DNA of 64,000 nucleotides. Source: Anaerolineales bacterium (GTDB lineage: Bacteria > Chloroflexota > Anaerolineae > Anaerolineales > UBA6663). How positions within the stretch are numbered: the stretch's first letter is position 1; every line of letters starts with the position of its first letter. Location of the stretch: positions 1 to 64,000 of the forward strand of contig JADLEU010000100.1 in NCBI GenBank assembly GCA_020845955.1, given 5' to 3'. The position numbers and the translations under genes are program-made. The notes beneath the pieces were generated by a model. It saw only the letters and a program-made list of their open reading frames with translations, did not search any database and had not been told where the DNA came from. Positions 33,571 through 42,653 of the stretch are shown in pieces.

Positions 33571-35784
33571 CTAGCGCGGCAGCTGGAAAACCGTCTCGGC
33601 CGTGCTGTCCACCGGCAGGCGCTCGCCCGTGGCCAACACGTACAGGCCCACCTGGACCGTCGCGCCGGGGGGCAGGCTGAGCGGGCGCTGGTCTGTGACC
33701 CATTCACCCGGCGTCCAGGCCCGCGTTGGATACTGCCCGCCAACGGGTGGCCCGTCGGCGCCGGCGAGCGGGTTTCCAGCTGCGTCAGCCACGTGAACGA
33801 ACACGATGTAGTTGTCGGCAGGCACGCGCAGTGCCTGCCAGCACAGCGTCAGGGTGTTAGCGTCGAAGCTGTAGCCGACTAGCCGGATCTGCTCGCCGAA
33901 GTCGACCCGCGTGGGCACTTGCGGGCTGCAGGTTGCCGCGGGTGAAAGTGCTATGTGTCCCAAGGTGACAGAATCTTGTCCTGGGCTGACCGGCCACAGA
34001 TCTGCTGTCTCTGCCCGCACGCCCAGGGCCATCGCGACCAAAGCGGGCGAGGCCAGTGGCTCGTCGACCAGGATAGATAGGTCCGTCATAACCAGCTCAC
34101 CCGGCTGCCACGCCGAGCTGGGATAGAGCGAAGTACCCAGCCGCGCTTCGCCTCGCCCAACCGCCCGCCCATCGGGCCGGATCAGGGCAATGACCGCGGA
34201 CAGGTCGGGTAGGGCGAGGGTCACTGGACCGACAGCAGCATCCACCCGCCAATAAGTCGTCAAGCGCATGATTTCGCCTGGCCGGGCACGGGCGGGCAAG
34301 GGCGAATGGCCAACAAGCCGAACGCGACCGCCAAATACGGTCTCCGACGCTACCGCGCCGGATGGCATTTGCCCACCGGCGACCACCGGCCCCGCAAACG
34401 CTGGGCGAATGAGCGCTATAGGCACGGCGGCGCTTACACCCCACAAACCCGCCGTGGCGGCGATCAGTAGCCACCGGCCAGGACGCGGACCAAAGCCGCT
34501 GAGCCCAACTGCCACAACCACGCCCATCACGGGCAAGGCGGGGTGAAGCAGCCGGCCGTGGATTTCGGTGACCACGAGGCCGTAACGCACCGCCGAGGCC
34601 AGGAGCAAAAGGAACATGCCGGCCGCCAGCGCCAGGCCAGGCCAATAGAGCGGCGGCCAGTCACGCCGCACCAGACGCCGCCCCCACCCCACGCTTGCCA
34701 GGAAAACGAGCGCCCAGAATCCCCAGGCCCAGTGCCGGTCCACTCGCAAGCCGAAATCAACCCAGAATGTGCCGAATAGCCCCAGCAGGTCAGCCAGGAA
34801 TTGGCCCACGCTGACCGCCGGGCGGCCAACACCGGCCAGCGCCTGCCATTCGCGCCACGCCAACGGGTCGCCGTAGAGCCACCAGTTGCGCAGGTACCAC
34901 CATCCGGCTACCAGAACCGCCACACCATAAACGCCAGCCATCCGCGCCAGAGCGAGCCGCAGCCGGGCCTGGCCAGTTGGTCGCTGCTCGATCGCCCACG
35001 CGGCGGGCCAGGCTGCCGCCAGACCCATCGCCAGCGCCGGGAGCGGCAGCAGCGACACCATTCCGATCTTGGCGAGCAGCGCAGCGCCCAAGCCCAGTCC
35101 GGCCAGAAACACCCAACGCGCCTGCCCGGTCTGCATCAGCGCGACCAGCGCCGCCAGCGTGCCAGCTCCGGCCGCCGCCGCCAGGGCATCATTATTGATC
35201 AAGCCCACGCCGTACACGAACTGCGGCACGCCCGCCGCCAGCGCCGTGGCCCATAGCGCCAGGCCGGGAGCCAGCCGGCGGGCCGCCGCCCAGGTGAACC
35301 AGACGGTCAGCGCCCCGAACGCTATCGACACCAACCGGCCAAGGTGGACGGCGAGGGTCGTTCTTCGAAATGGGAAGTTCTCGGCGCCGGTGTGGATGAG
35401 CAGGTTGGGACGATCGCTGCGGCTGCCCGGCGTGATGTGCGGGCTGGCTAAGTTGAAACGAAAACCCACAGGGAAGTCGGATCGATCGATCGGGGCGATA
35501 AGCGCCGCCACCGGAAGGTAATACAGCGGGGGATGCGCGGCATTGCGCAGAAGAATATTGGGGTTGTCCGCGTCGAGCATCGGCAGCCCACCACCGTCAG
35601 CCAGGTGGGCGGCGAAGGCGAAGTGCCAGATTTCGTCTGGCCCTTCGAAGATGGGCGTATTCAGGCTATAGAGGCCCGCCAGGACCGCCAGGGCGGCGGC
35701 CAGCGCCGCGTAGGCCGGCGGTGGGGCCGGCGCTCGCCGGCCCGGGAGGTGACGCTCATACTTAGTCGTCGTCGCCCTCGTCAT
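33571..35784 (-). CDS. GT39-like membrane glycosyltransferase with C-terminal beta domains
   Basis: About 737 residues, starting at an ATG (35784) inside the last codons of recA. Residues about 20-470 hold ten or more membrane segments. The first large loop has [20 protein letters not shown], where the acidic pair matches the catalytic loop of PMT/ArnT (GT-C) enzymes, and [17 protein letters not shown] is also typical. Residues about 500-737 form two beta-sandwich parts, each with a similar block ([35 protein letters not shown]), probably glycan- or polymer-binding. Such proteins move sugars from polyprenyl phosphate to envelope targets. The frame is open further upstream, but that part is the recA shadow. 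Confidence 0.78.
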   Translation of the reverse strand: MTRATTTKYERHLPGRRAPAPPPAYAALAAALAVLAGLYSLNTPIFEGPDEIWHFAFAAHLADGGGLPMLDADNPNILLRNAAHPPLYYLPVAALIAPIDRSDFPVGFRFNLASPHITPGSRSDRPNLLIHTGAENFPFRRTTLAVHLGRLVSIAFGALTVWFTWAAARRLAPGLALWATALAAGVPQFVYGVGLINNDALAAAAGAGTLAALVALMQTGQARWVFLAGLGLGAALLAKIGMVSLLPLPALAMGLAAAWPAAWAIEQRPTGQARLRLALARMAGVYGVAVLVAGWWYLRNWWLYGDPLAWREWQALAGVGRPAVSVGQFLADLLGLFGTFWVDFGLRVDRHWAWGFWALVFLASVGWGRRLVRRDWPPLYWPGLALAAGMFLLLLASAVRYGLVVTEIHGRLLHPALPVMGVVVAVGLSGFGPRPGRWLLIAATAGLWGVSAAVPIALIRPAFAGPVVAGGQMPSGAVASETVFGGRVRLVGHSPLPARARPGEIMRLTTYWRVDAAVGPVTLALPDLSAVIALIRPDGRAVGRGEARLGTSLYPSSAWQPGELVMTDLSILVDEPLASPALVAMALGVRAETADLWPVSPGQDSVTLGHIALSPAATCSPQVPTRVDFGEQIRLVGYSFDANTLTLCWQALRVPADNYIVFVHVADAAGNPLAGADGPPVGGQYPTRAWTPGEWVTDQRPLSLPPGATVQVGLYVLATGERLPVDSTAETVFQLPR

Positions 35785-36805
35785 CGCGCACGGCGGCTGG
35801 TTTGGCGTGAGCTGGACCGGCGCCAGTTTGGGAACGGACCTCCGCCTCGATAGCGGCTGCCACTTCGGGATGCTCCTTGAGGTAGGCCTTGGCGTTCTCG
35901 CGGCCCTGGCCGATCCGCGTATCGTTGTACGAAAAGAAGGCGCCGCGCTTGGTGATGACGTCCAGGGCGCTCCCCAGGTCGACGATGTCGCCCTCTTTGG
36001 AGATGCCCTCGTTATACATGATGTCGAACTCGGCTTCGCGAAAAGGCGGCGCGACCTTGTTCTTGGTGACGCGCACGCGCGTACGCGAGCCGACCACGTC
36101 GGGGCCAGTCTTGATCGCCTGGATCCGGCGCACGTCGAGGCGCACACTGGCGTAGAACTTGAGCGCCATGCCGCCGGTGGTGGTTTCGGGGTTGCCGAAC
36201 ATGACGCCGATCTTCTGGCGCAGTTGATTCGTGAAGATCATAGCCGTGTTGGACTGTTTGATGGCGCCCGAGAGCTTACGCAGGGCTTGCGACATCAGAC
36301 GCGCCTGCATGCCCATGGGAGCATCCCCCATGTCGCCTTCGATTTCGGCCCGAGGCACCAGGGCAGCCACCGAGTCCACGACGACGACATCCATAGCCCC
36401 CGAACGGACCAGCGCCTCGGCAATCTCCAGGGCTTGTTCGCCGGTATCGGGCTGGGCAATATAGAGGTTGTCGATATCGACGCCACAGCGCGCGGCGTAG
36501 GAGGGATCCAGGGCGTGTTCCATATCCACGAAGGCACACAGGCCGCCGCGATCCTGGGCTTCTGCCACGATGTGTTGACAGATCGTGGTCTTTCCGGCTG
36601 ATTCAGGCCCGTAGATCTCCGTGACACGCCCGCGGGGCACACCGCCGACTCCCAGTGCCAGGTCTAGCGACAGCGACCCGGTCGGGATCGCTTCGACTGC
36701 AAGGTGGGTGGCCTCGCCCAGGCGCATCAGAGCACCATCGCCAAACTGCTTCTTGATCTGTGTCAGCGCCGCATCCAGCGCCTTAGCCTTCGCGCCACTC
36801 GTCAT
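35762..36805 (-). CDS. recA: recombinase RecA
   Basis: A 347-residue RecA. The ATG at 36805 follows AGGAG by about 8 nt; an in-frame ATG six codons upstream is less likely. Walker A is GPESAGKTT, Walker B is in [12 protein letters not shown], and the L2 loop is [20 protein letters not shown]. It catalyses strand exchange and activates LexA-type repressors. The C-terminal tail is acidic (DDEGDDD), as usual. No LexA box is evident in the 100 bp upstream, so SOS control, if any, uses an operator I do not recognise. The next gene starts within its 3' end. Confidence 0.97.
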   Translation of the reverse strand: MTSGAKAKALDAALTQIKKQFGDGALMRLGEATHLAVEAIPTGSLSLDLALGVGGVPRGRVTEIYGPESAGKTTICQHIVAEAQDRGGLCAFVDMEHALDPSYAARCGVDIDNLYIAQPDTGEQALEIAEALVRSGAMDVVVVDSVAALVPRAEIEGDMGDAPMGMQARLMSQALRKLSGAIKQSNTAMIFTNQLRQKIGVMFGNPETTTGGMALKFYASVRLDVRRIQAIKTGPDVVGSRTRVRVTKNKVAPPFREAEFDIMYNEGISKEGDIVDLGSALDVITKRGAFFSYNDTRIGQGRENAKAYLKEHPEVAAAIEAEVRSQTGAGPAHAKPAAVRDDEGDDD

Positions 36806-36887
36806 GGTCTCACTCCTGAACACCCGGGCCAGTCTACCTGAGCCACAGTCTTAATGCAAGCCTTTGCTACCGAAATAGGGCCGGTCG

Positions 36888-36896
36888 TGCTATAAA
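36888..36896 (+). promoter_or_regulatory. extended -10 box for a probably leaderless GNAT mRNA
   Basis: TGC followed by TATAAA (36891-36896). The ATG at 36903 starts 6 nt later, about where transcription should begin. Confidence 0.45.
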
Positions 36897-36902
36897 CAAC
36901 CT

Positions 36903-37757
36903 ATGTTTGTAGGGCGGAGGACCAGCGCGCGGCCTGCCAATCTCACCGATCGCAACGCTGTCATTGCGCTGGTCCGTTTTGAAACCTACGTCCATGCGCA
37001 CCTGGATTGGAAACCGCCCGAAGATTGGCTGGGAACACAACCCTACTGGCTCGCCGAATGTGGCCGGCGCGTCATTGGCGCCCTGGCCTGCCCGCCCGAC
37101 CCACCCGACACGGCCTGGCTGCGCTTGTTTGCCGCCGTGGATGATGTGCCCCGCGGCGACGTGTGGCAACTGCTCTGGCCCAAGGTCCAGATTGCATTGG
37201 TCAACGCCGGTGTCAGACTGGCGGCGGCGCTCAGCCTCGACGCCTGGCTGGGAGAACTGTGCCAAGCCGCTGGCTTTGTGGAGGCGCATGGGGTCGTCGT
37301 GCTGGGGCGGCCCAGGGGCGCGCTGCGCGGCGGCCTGACCAGCCCCGTAGCGATCCGCGCGGCCGGCCCGGCCGACTTTGGCGCGGTCGCTGCCGCCGAC
37401 CTGGCCGCCTTCGCGCCGCCCTGGCAGATGTCGGCGGCCGTCCTAGCCGACGCCATCCACCGCGCCGACGTGATCACGGTGGCCGAGGCCGGCAGCCAGA
37501 TCATCGGATATCAGCTGACCACGCCAACCCAGTTTGGCGCGCACCTGGCTCGGCTGGCTGTGCTGCCGGCTTGGCAGGGGCACGGCATCGGGACCGCCCT
37601 GGTACAGCACCTGGTGGACTATGCCAATCGGCGCGGCTACCGCGAGCTGACCGTGAACACCCAGGACAGCAACGCCGCCTCGCTGGCTTTGTATCAACGC
37701 CTCGGTTTCACGCTAACCGGCGCCCGGTATCCGGTTTATCAACTTAGCCTGGTCTAG
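36903..37757 (+). CDS. GNAT acetyltransferase, two tandem GNAT domains
   Basis: A 284-residue protein. The C-terminal half (about 140-284) is a complete GNAT fold: VAIRAAGPADFGAVAAADLA, then LARLAVLPAWQGHGIGTALV with the acetyl-CoA pyrophosphate loop Q-G-H-G-I-G-T, and NTQDSNAASLALYQRLGF. The N-terminal half (about 8-130) resembles a second GNAT domain but lacks the glycine loop, so it is probably degenerate or structural. Substrate unknown. The gene is divergent from recA and appears leaderless. Confidence 0.82.
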   Translation: MFVGRRTSARPANLTDRNAVIALVRFETYVHAHLDWKPPEDWLGTQPYWLAECGRRVIGALACPPDPPDTAWLRLFAAVDDVPRGDVWQLLWPKVQIALVNAGVRLAAALSLDAWLGELCQAAGFVEAHGVVVLGRPRGALRGGLTSPVAIRAAGPADFGAVAAADLAAFAPPWQMSAAVLADAIHRADVITVAEAGSQIIGYQLTTPTQFGAHLARLAVLPAWQGHGIGTALVQHLVDYANRRGYRELTVNTQDSNAASLALYQRLGFTLTGARYPVYQLSLV

Positions 37758-37767
37758 AACTGGGGAG

Positions 37768-37776
37768 TGCTATAAT
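37768..37776 (+). promoter_or_regulatory. extended -10 promoter for the V4R gene
   Basis: TGC-TATAAT (TATAAT at 37771-37776), 18 nt upstream of the ATG at 37795. Confidence 0.5.
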
Positions 37777-37794
37777 CGCGCTTGAGTTCCTGCT

Positions 37795-38409
37795 ATGGTG
37801 GACAATTCGTCTCGGGCACTTCCCAATGCGCGTGTGCGCCGCGTGATGTCTGCCATTCAGGATGTCATGGGCCTGAGCGGCCTGGCCACGATCCTGCGCC
37901 AAGCCGGTCTGCAGCGCTACACGAACGCGCTGCCGCCCGCCAATTCCGATCCAGGGCTGCGCGCGTCCGAGTACGCGGCTCTGATGCAGGCCATTGAGAA
38001 CTACTACGGCCGGGGCGCTCGCGGCACGCTGACGCGTATTGGCTACGCCGCCTTTGAGCGGCTGGTGGCCGAAAAGCGGCTGGTCGCCTTGGGCTACCGG
38101 CTGTTGTTCCGGTTCCTGCCGCTGCAGACCCGCAAGCTGATGGTGCTGCGCTGGCTGGCACACGAGATCTCTGGCGCCGGCGGCGATGTCACGGTTCACC
38201 TGGATGACCAGCACGTTCAGCTGGTTGACCACGAAAGCGACGCCACCACCGGACGCCAGCGCGATACCGCCATCTGCTGGGAAACGCTGGGCGAGATCCA
38301 GGAGGCGCTCAAGTGGGGCACGGGTCGGGAATATGAGGTGGCCGAGATGAACTGCCGGGCCAAGGGCGATTCCACGTGCCGGTTCGAAATCGGCGACCCC
38401 ATCGGCTGA
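37795..38409 (+). CDS. V4R-domain (4-vinyl-reductase-like) protein
   Basis: A 204-residue soluble protein. The N-terminal half is helical (VRRVMSAIQDVMGLSGLATI, YYGRGARGTLTRIGYAAFER). The C-terminal part ends with TGREYEVAEMNCRAKGDSTC followed by RFEIG, the pattern of V4R domains, where the cysteines may bind zinc. V4R domains bind small hydrophobic molecules and are found in bacteriochlorophyll vinyl reductases and in signalling proteins. No photosynthesis gene is nearby, so a sensor or ligand-binding role is more likely than pigment synthesis. Confidence 0.68.
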   Translation: MVDNSSRALPNARVRRVMSAIQDVMGLSGLATILRQAGLQRYTNALPPANSDPGLRASEYAALMQAIENYYGRGARGTLTRIGYAAFERLVAEKRLVALGYRLLFRFLPLQTRKLMVLRWLAHEISGAGGDVTVHLDDQHVQLVDHESDATTGRQRDTAICWETLGEIQEALKWGTGREYEVAEMNCRAKGDSTCRFEIGDPIG

Positions 38410-38448
38410 GACCTCGCCGGCCAGCGTTGCGCGAACGCCTGTGCCCGC

Positions 38449-38454
38449 TATAAT
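38449..38454 (+). promoter_or_regulatory. -10 box of a probably leaderless comEA mRNA
   Basis: A perfect TATAAT at 38449-38454, with a weak TTGCGC 16 bp upstream. The ATG at 38462 lies 7 nt after the box, about where transcription should begin. Confidence 0.5.
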
Positions 38455-38461
38455 GCCCCTA

Positions 38462-39073
38462 ATGTCCGCCCACTCTCGGTTGCGGCTTGTGGCCGGCTAT
38501 GCCTTCGTGTCGGCGCTGGTGGCCCTGGTCGTGCTGCTGATCGTGGCCCGCCGGCCCGTCGGGCGGCCGGTTCAGCTGCAGCCTCTGCCAACCCGGGTAC
38601 CGCTGCGGGTGCACGTGATAGGCGAGGTCGCCGTTCCTGGCGTCTACGACCTAGCGCCAGGCAGTATCGTGGAAGATGCCATCCTGGCTGCCGGTGGCGC
38701 CAGGGCAGCGGCGGACCTGAGCAATCTGAACCTGGCCCGGCTGCTGCAGGACGGCGACCAGGTGATGGTGCCGGCAGAGTCGGCCACAGCCGCCCCTGGT
38801 CTCGACGCCGGCCAGACCAGCGCCACCGCGCCGCCTGTCACTGCCAAGGTTCCGAGCGCGGCGTCCGAGGCCTTCCAGACACAGATCAACGTGAATAGGG
38901 CGACGGCGGCCGAGCTGGAAACCCTGCCCGGCATCGGCCCGGCCTTGGCTGCGCGCATTATCACCCACCGGGGCCAGCATGGCCCGTTTGCCAGTGTCGA
39001 GGATCTGCTTGACGTCGATGGCATTGGCCCCGCCAAACTGGAGGCCATCCGCGAACTGGTGGTCACTCATTGA
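38462..39073 (+). CDS. comEA: ComEA-like DNA-binding protein (SLBB + helix-hairpin-helix)
   Basis: A 203-residue protein. It has one N-terminal membrane helix (LVAGYAFVSALVALVVLLIV), an SLBB domain (about 48-110: VHVIGEVAVPGVYDLAPGSI), a Ser/Ala/Pro linker, and a C-terminal double helix-hairpin-helix (INVNRATAAELETLPGIGPA, then SVEDLLDVDGIGPAKLEAI). ComEA binds incoming double-stranded DNA at the membrane during natural transformation. I chose the ATG at 38462, because the in-frame GTG seven codons earlier would put the TATAAT box inside the gene. No comEC follows. Confidence 0.9.
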   Translation: MSAHSRLRLVAGYAFVSALVALVVLLIVARRPVGRPVQLQPLPTRVPLRVHVIGEVAVPGVYDLAPGSIVEDAILAAGGARAAADLSNLNLARLLQDGDQVMVPAESATAAPGLDAGQTSATAPPVTAKVPSAASEAFQTQINVNRATAAELETLPGIGPALAARIITHRGQHGPFASVEDLLDVDGIGPAKLEAIRELVVTH

Positions 39074-39118
39074 CCCGAAGCGCGGTGTCCCGGCCGCCCT
39101 GCCCCGCCAACCCGCTCA

Positions 39119-39346
39119 ATGCCTCGCCGGCGTGCGATCACGCGCCCCTGGCAGCGGCGCGTGATCGCCGAAAACCGCCGCTCGCTCGACGGCCTGTTGG
39201 CGGCCTTGCGCGCCGAACTGGTGTGCAGGACTACGGCAACCGGCACCACTCACCAGAGGCGGGAGGCCGTGACCGCTTTCTATACCGGCCAGTTCAACGG
39301 CATGCCAATGGACAACCGGCAGCGCCCGCTCGGGCTAGGCGACTGA
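39119..39346 (+). CDS. small basic ORF of unknown function
   Basis: A 75-codon frame (MPRRRAITRPWQRRVIAENR at its start, then RSLDGLLAALRAELVCRTT). Codon use is fair for the region but the protein has no recognised family. It ends one base before a GTG that opens another short frame. The region 39074-39850 may be the decayed remains of one or two genes, so this could be a fragment rather than a working gene. Confidence 0.35.
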   Translation: MPRRRAITRPWQRRVIAENRRSLDGLLAALRAELVCRTTATGTTHQRREAVTAFYTGQFNGMPMDNRQRPLGLGD

Positions 39347-39347
39347 C

Positions 39348-39772
39348 GTGGTCGCGGCTTTTCACCGCCAGGTGCTGCGCCGCTCGCTGAGCGCGCGTGT
39401 ATCAGGGCGCGCCCTATCTGCAACCTCGGCCAGGATTCACTGCGCGGCTTGCTGCGGTTTGCCCGCCAGGTCGTCGAGGCCATCGATGGCCTCGATCCGG
39501 CGCTGCTGTGCCATCCCGAACTCCGCTCAGGCCGCGTATACCTGCCCTGGGATTGCGCCGCTTTCGTTCCGCTCCTCAGACCGCTCGCCAAACGCCTGGC
39601 GCCGCGCGACGGGCAGGCCTGGATGAACCTGGACGCCCCCGACAGCGGCCCACTGTTCCCATATTCGCTGGAAGCAGCCACCCAGCGCACCGGGGCAGAA
39701 TTCGACCGCACGCTGGCGGCCATCGGCCAGGCCAGCGGCCGGGCGGCCGTGCGAGCCTTTCTCGACCAGTAG
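39348..39772 (+). pseudogene. possible frameshifted gene
   Basis: A frame opening with GTG at 39348 (VVAAFHRQVLRRSL) loses its protein-like character after about 15-20 codons. From about 39405 another frame continues with CNLGQDSLRGLLRFARQVVE, DPALLCHPELRSGRVYLPWD and a tail ending AAVRAFLDQ. The second frame has good codon use to its stop at 39772. A single frameshift near 39385-39410 would join them into one protein of about 140 residues. No family recognised. If no shift exists, a shorter protein from the ATG at 39449 (107 residues) is the alternative. Confidence 0.4.
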
Positions 39773-39852
39773 CCCCGTCACAATCGGCGCGCGGCCGGTG
39801 TTATTATGATAGAAGGCCGCCGCACAGCAACGGCGCGGACCACTCAAAGACC

Positions 39853-40419
39853 GTGGCCCAACATCAGGCACTTGACTGCCGCGCAGCACGGGCTGCACGA
39901 GCCTGCCCGCCATTGGCACAGACCGCCGACCGCGAAGCCGCGTTCGAAGCAGCCTTCTCCGAACACTACACCCGAGTCTATGGGGTGCTGTTCCGCCTGT
40001 TGGGCGATCGGGCCGTGGCCGAGGACCTGACCGTGGAAACGTTCTGGCGCCTGTGGCAGCGCGCGCCGCGCCAGGTCGACAACATGGCGGGATGGCTGTA
40101 TCGGGTGGCGCGGCGACTGGGCCTGAACGCCCTGCGAGCGGCCCGGCGCCGAGCACGCTATGAGCAGGAGGCGGGCGCACAGGCGCTGGAAGACAGCGCC
40201 CCGCCCGACCCGGTCCAGGCCGCTGAACTGGCCGAACAGCGGTCGCGGGTCCGGGCAGCGCTGCGCCAGATGCCTGAGCGCGACGCGCACCTGTTGACGC
40301 TGCGCAGCACTGGATTGTCGTATAAGGAGCTGGCGGCGATCCTCGGCGTCGCGCCGAGCTCGGTGGGTACCCTGCTCGCGCGGGCAGCCGAGGCCTTTGA
40401 GCGGCACTACGAGGCGTAG
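39853..40419 (+). CDS. ECF-type RNA polymerase sigma factor
   Basis: A 188-residue sigma factor from a GTG at 39853. Region 2 reads FSEHYTRVYGVLFRLLGDRA followed by VAEDLTVETFWRLWQRAP, and region 4 reads LRQMPERDAHLLTLRSTGLS followed by YKELAAILGVAPSSVGTLLA, an HTH of the sigma-70 region 4 type. The N-terminal 35 residues are not conserved, so a later start is possible. It is followed after 29 bp by a gene with a zinc-finger anti-sigma domain, the usual pair. Target promoters are not visible. Confidence 0.88.
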   Translation: MAQHQALDCRAARAARACPPLAQTADREAAFEAAFSEHYTRVYGVLFRLLGDRAVAEDLTVETFWRLWQRAPRQVDNMAGWLYRVARRLGLNALRAARRRARYEQEAGAQALEDSAPPDPVQAAELAEQRSRVRAALRQMPERDAHLLTLRSTGLSYKELAAILGVAPSSVGTLLARAAEAFERHYEA

Positions 40420-40448
40420 AAGTCGCGGCCGGCGCAAGGAGACACGCC

Positions 40449-41636
40449 ATGCACGTAAGCCATGCTGACCTGCGGGCCTTTGTTGACAATGAACTGCCCG
40501 GCGCGCAGCGGGCCGGCATCGAGCAGCACCTCAACCAGTGTCCCGATTGTCGCGCGCGGCGCGCGGCCGTCGCGCGCCGGGCCGAGCGGGTTAACGCTCA
40601 GTTGGCAGTGCTGGCGCCCGGCCCGGCCGAAGCGCCGCAGCCGATACATCGGGCGAGGCAGAAGGTTGAGGATCGTGGAAGAAAGGATCTGGTTGATATG
40701 CTTAGGTCTTGGTTAGCGAAACGTCCGGTATGGGTAGGGCTCACGGCTGTCGTCGTGGTGGCAGTGGCGTTCAGCTTTGCGCCCGTGCGGGCCTGGGCCG
40801 GGCAGTTCCTGGGCCTGTTCCGGGTGCAGCGCATCGAGGTGCTGCCGGTGGATACCACGCGGCTGGCCAGCCTGAGCGGCGACCCAACGCTCGGCGAGCA
40901 GTTCGGGCAGATCTTTGCCGACTCAGCGACCGTCACCAAGGAGCCTGGCGAGCCTACCCTTGCCGCCAGCGCCGCCGAGGCCAGTGCGCTGGCCGGCTTT
41001 GCGGTGCGAGAATTGAGCGCCGCCCAAGGACAGCCGGTGATCTCCGTGCAGGGCGGAACGGCCTTCGAGATCGTGATCGATCGCGATCGGGCTCAGGCGA
41101 TCCTCAACGAGGCCGGGCGCGGTGACCTGGTGCTGCCCGAGGCGCTGGATGGCGCCCACGTGGCGATCGATATCCCCACGGCGGTCACAGCGGCCTATGG
41201 CAGCTGCCCGGGAAGCGCGCTGGGAGCGTACGGCCATGACCCGTCGGATCCGGACAATCGGCGCAGCTACATCGATCCATCCGAATGCGTCCTGCTGGCC
41301 CAGGTGCCCAGCCCCACCGTCGAGGCGCCGCCGGATCTCAACCTGGCGCAGTTGGCCGAGCTCGGGCTGCAGTTTACGGGCATGTCGGCCGACGAGGCCC
41401 GCTCCTTCAGCCAAACCGTCGATTGGACGACGACCCTGGTCGTGCCTATCCCGCGCAATGAGGCCGACTACGAGCAGGTGGCGGTTGACGGCGTCACCGG
41501 GACACTGGTGTATGCCACAGGCGAGCACGACTATCAACCGTATGTGGTCATGTGGGTCAAGAATGGCATCGTCTACGCTCTGAGCGCCTTTGGCAATCCC
41601 GCCGAGGCCGTGGCGCTGGCCAACTCGATCGAGTAA
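40449..41636 (+). CDS. anti-sigma factor with zinc finger and large extracytoplasmic domain
   Basis: A 395-residue protein with AAGGAG about 9 nt before the ATG. Residues 1-45 are a zf-HC2 anti-sigma domain: H27, C31 and C34 form the H-x3-C-x2-C motif in QHLNQCPDCRA. One membrane segment lies at about 93-113 (WVGLTAVVVVAVAFSFAPV). The rest (about 280 residues) is extracytoplasmic, with VRELSAAQGQPVISVQGGTA, a Cys pair and a C-terminal VMWVKNGIVYALSAFG. The outside domain is much larger than in typical anti-sigma factors and is probably the signal sensor. Confidence 0.83.
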   Translation: MHVSHADLRAFVDNELPGAQRAGIEQHLNQCPDCRARRAAVARRAERVNAQLAVLAPGPAEAPQPIHRARQKVEDRGRKDLVDMLRSWLAKRPVWVGLTAVVVVAVAFSFAPVRAWAGQFLGLFRVQRIEVLPVDTTRLASLSGDPTLGEQFGQIFADSATVTKEPGEPTLAASAAEASALAGFAVRELSAAQGQPVISVQGGTAFEIVIDRDRAQAILNEAGRGDLVLPEALDGAHVAIDIPTAVTAAYGSCPGSALGAYGHDPSDPDNRRSYIDPSECVLLAQVPSPTVEAPPDLNLAQLAELGLQFTGMSADEARSFSQTVDWTTTLVVPIPRNEADYEQVAVDGVTGTLVYATGEHDYQPYVVMWVKNGIVYALSAFGNPAEAVALANSIE

Positions 41637-41661
41637 GCTACAATGGCGTCTGGCGCTGCCC

Positions 41662-41700
41662 AATTGGGGATCGAGCTGCAGTGCAGCCCGATCCCCAATT
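41662..41700. terminator. long hairpin after the anti-sigma gene
   Basis: AATTGGGGATCG (41662-41673) pairs with CGATCCCCAATT (41689-41700), and inside it GCTGC pairs with GCAGC. The T-tract is weak (ATTTGCG), so it may stop RNA polymerase imperfectly or act as an mRNA stabiliser before the ABC transporter genes. Confidence 0.6.
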
Positions 41701-41727
41701 TGCGTTACTGACCCGGTCCGGAGCCCC

Positions 41728-42651
41728 ATGGTCTCGCCCAGCTTCGCCATTCAGACCACCGGCCTGCGCAAGGCCTTTGGCGACAACGTCGCCGTGCGCG
41801 GGCTGACACTGGAGGTGCCAGCGGGCGAAGTCTTCGGTTTCCTGGGCCCTAACGGGGCCGGCAAGACCACGTCCATCAAGATGCTGCTGGGGCTGGTGGC
41901 GCCCACGGCGGGCACCGGGCAGGTGCTGGGCGCCCCGGTGGGTGACCGCGCGGCGCGCACCCAGGTGGGCTTCCTCCCCGAGCACTTTCGATTTCACGAC
42001 TGGCTGACGGCGGAAGAATTCTTGACGCTGCACGGCCGCCTCTACAACATGCCGGCGCCACGCCTGCGCGCCCGGCTGAGCGATCTGCTGGAGAGGGTGG
42101 GCCTAATGTCCTTCAGGCGCAAAACTTTGCGCACCTTCTCCAAGGGCATGCTCCAGCGCATCGGCCTGGCCCAGGCGCTGATCAATGACCCCGCCCTGGT
42201 GTTTCTCGATGAGCCCACCTCCGGGCTGGACCCGGTGGGCCGGCGCCTGGTTCGCGACATCATCCGCGATCTCCGCGCGCGCGGCACCACGGTCTTTCTC
42301 AACTCGCATCTGCTCAGCGAAGTCGAGATCACCTGCGACCGGGTCGCCTTCATCAAGCATGGCGAAGTCGTGCACCTGAGCCCGCTCAAGACCCTGCTGG
42401 AGGGTGAAACGCGCGTCACCGTACGGGCCGGCCGCCTGACACCGGAGATCCTGGCCGGCCTGGCCGGCCTCGGCAGGGATATGCGCGCTGACGGATCGCA
42501 GGTGACGCTGACAATCGAAGGCGAAGCGGCGCTGCCCGGGTTGGCACGCTACTTGGTCGAGCAGGGCGCCGAGCTGTATGCTCTGACGCCGCAGCGCCTG
42601 GCGCTGGAAGATCTGTTTATTCAGATCGTCGGCACGGATGGCGGGCTGTAG
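41728..42651 (+). CDS. ABC transporter ATP-binding protein
   Basis: A 307-residue ABC ATPase from the ATG at 41728; upstream codons in frame fall in the hairpin. Walker A is GPNGAGKTTS, the Q-loop region is VGFLPEHFRFHDWLTAEEFL, the signature is TFSKGMLQRIGLAQAL (FSKGM rather than LSGGQ, common in this class), and Walker B is LVFLDEPTSGLDP. The C-terminal 80 residues form the small domain seen in DrrA/CcmA-like exporter ATPases. The permease follows after 2 bp. Substrate unknown. Confidence 0.88.
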   Translation: MVSPSFAIQTTGLRKAFGDNVAVRGLTLEVPAGEVFGFLGPNGAGKTTSIKMLLGLVAPTAGTGQVLGAPVGDRAARTQVGFLPEHFRFHDWLTAEEFLTLHGRLYNMPAPRLRARLSDLLERVGLMSFRRKTLRTFSKGMLQRIGLAQALINDPALVFLDEPTSGLDPVGRRLVRDIIRDLRARGTTVFLNSHLLSEVEITCDRVAFIKHGEVVHLSPLKTLLEGETRVTVRAGRLTPEILAGLAGLGRDMRADGSQVTLTIEGEAALPGLARYLVEQGAELYALTPQRLALEDLFIQIVGTDGGL

Positions 42652-42653
42652 GC

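Noticed and set aside
35785-36147. N-terminal extension of the GT39-like protein
   Set aside because: It overlaps recA on the same strand in another frame and reads as Arg/Ser-rich shadow sequence.
36806-36902. LexA operator upstream of recA
   Set aside because: No GAAC-N4-GTTC or CTGT-N8-ACAG type motif was found in the gap; only the short inverted repeat CCTA/TAGG near 36900.
41662-41700. Insertion-sequence end or attachment site
   Set aside because: The inverted repeat is a single hairpin between two genes with no transposase or second copy in the window.
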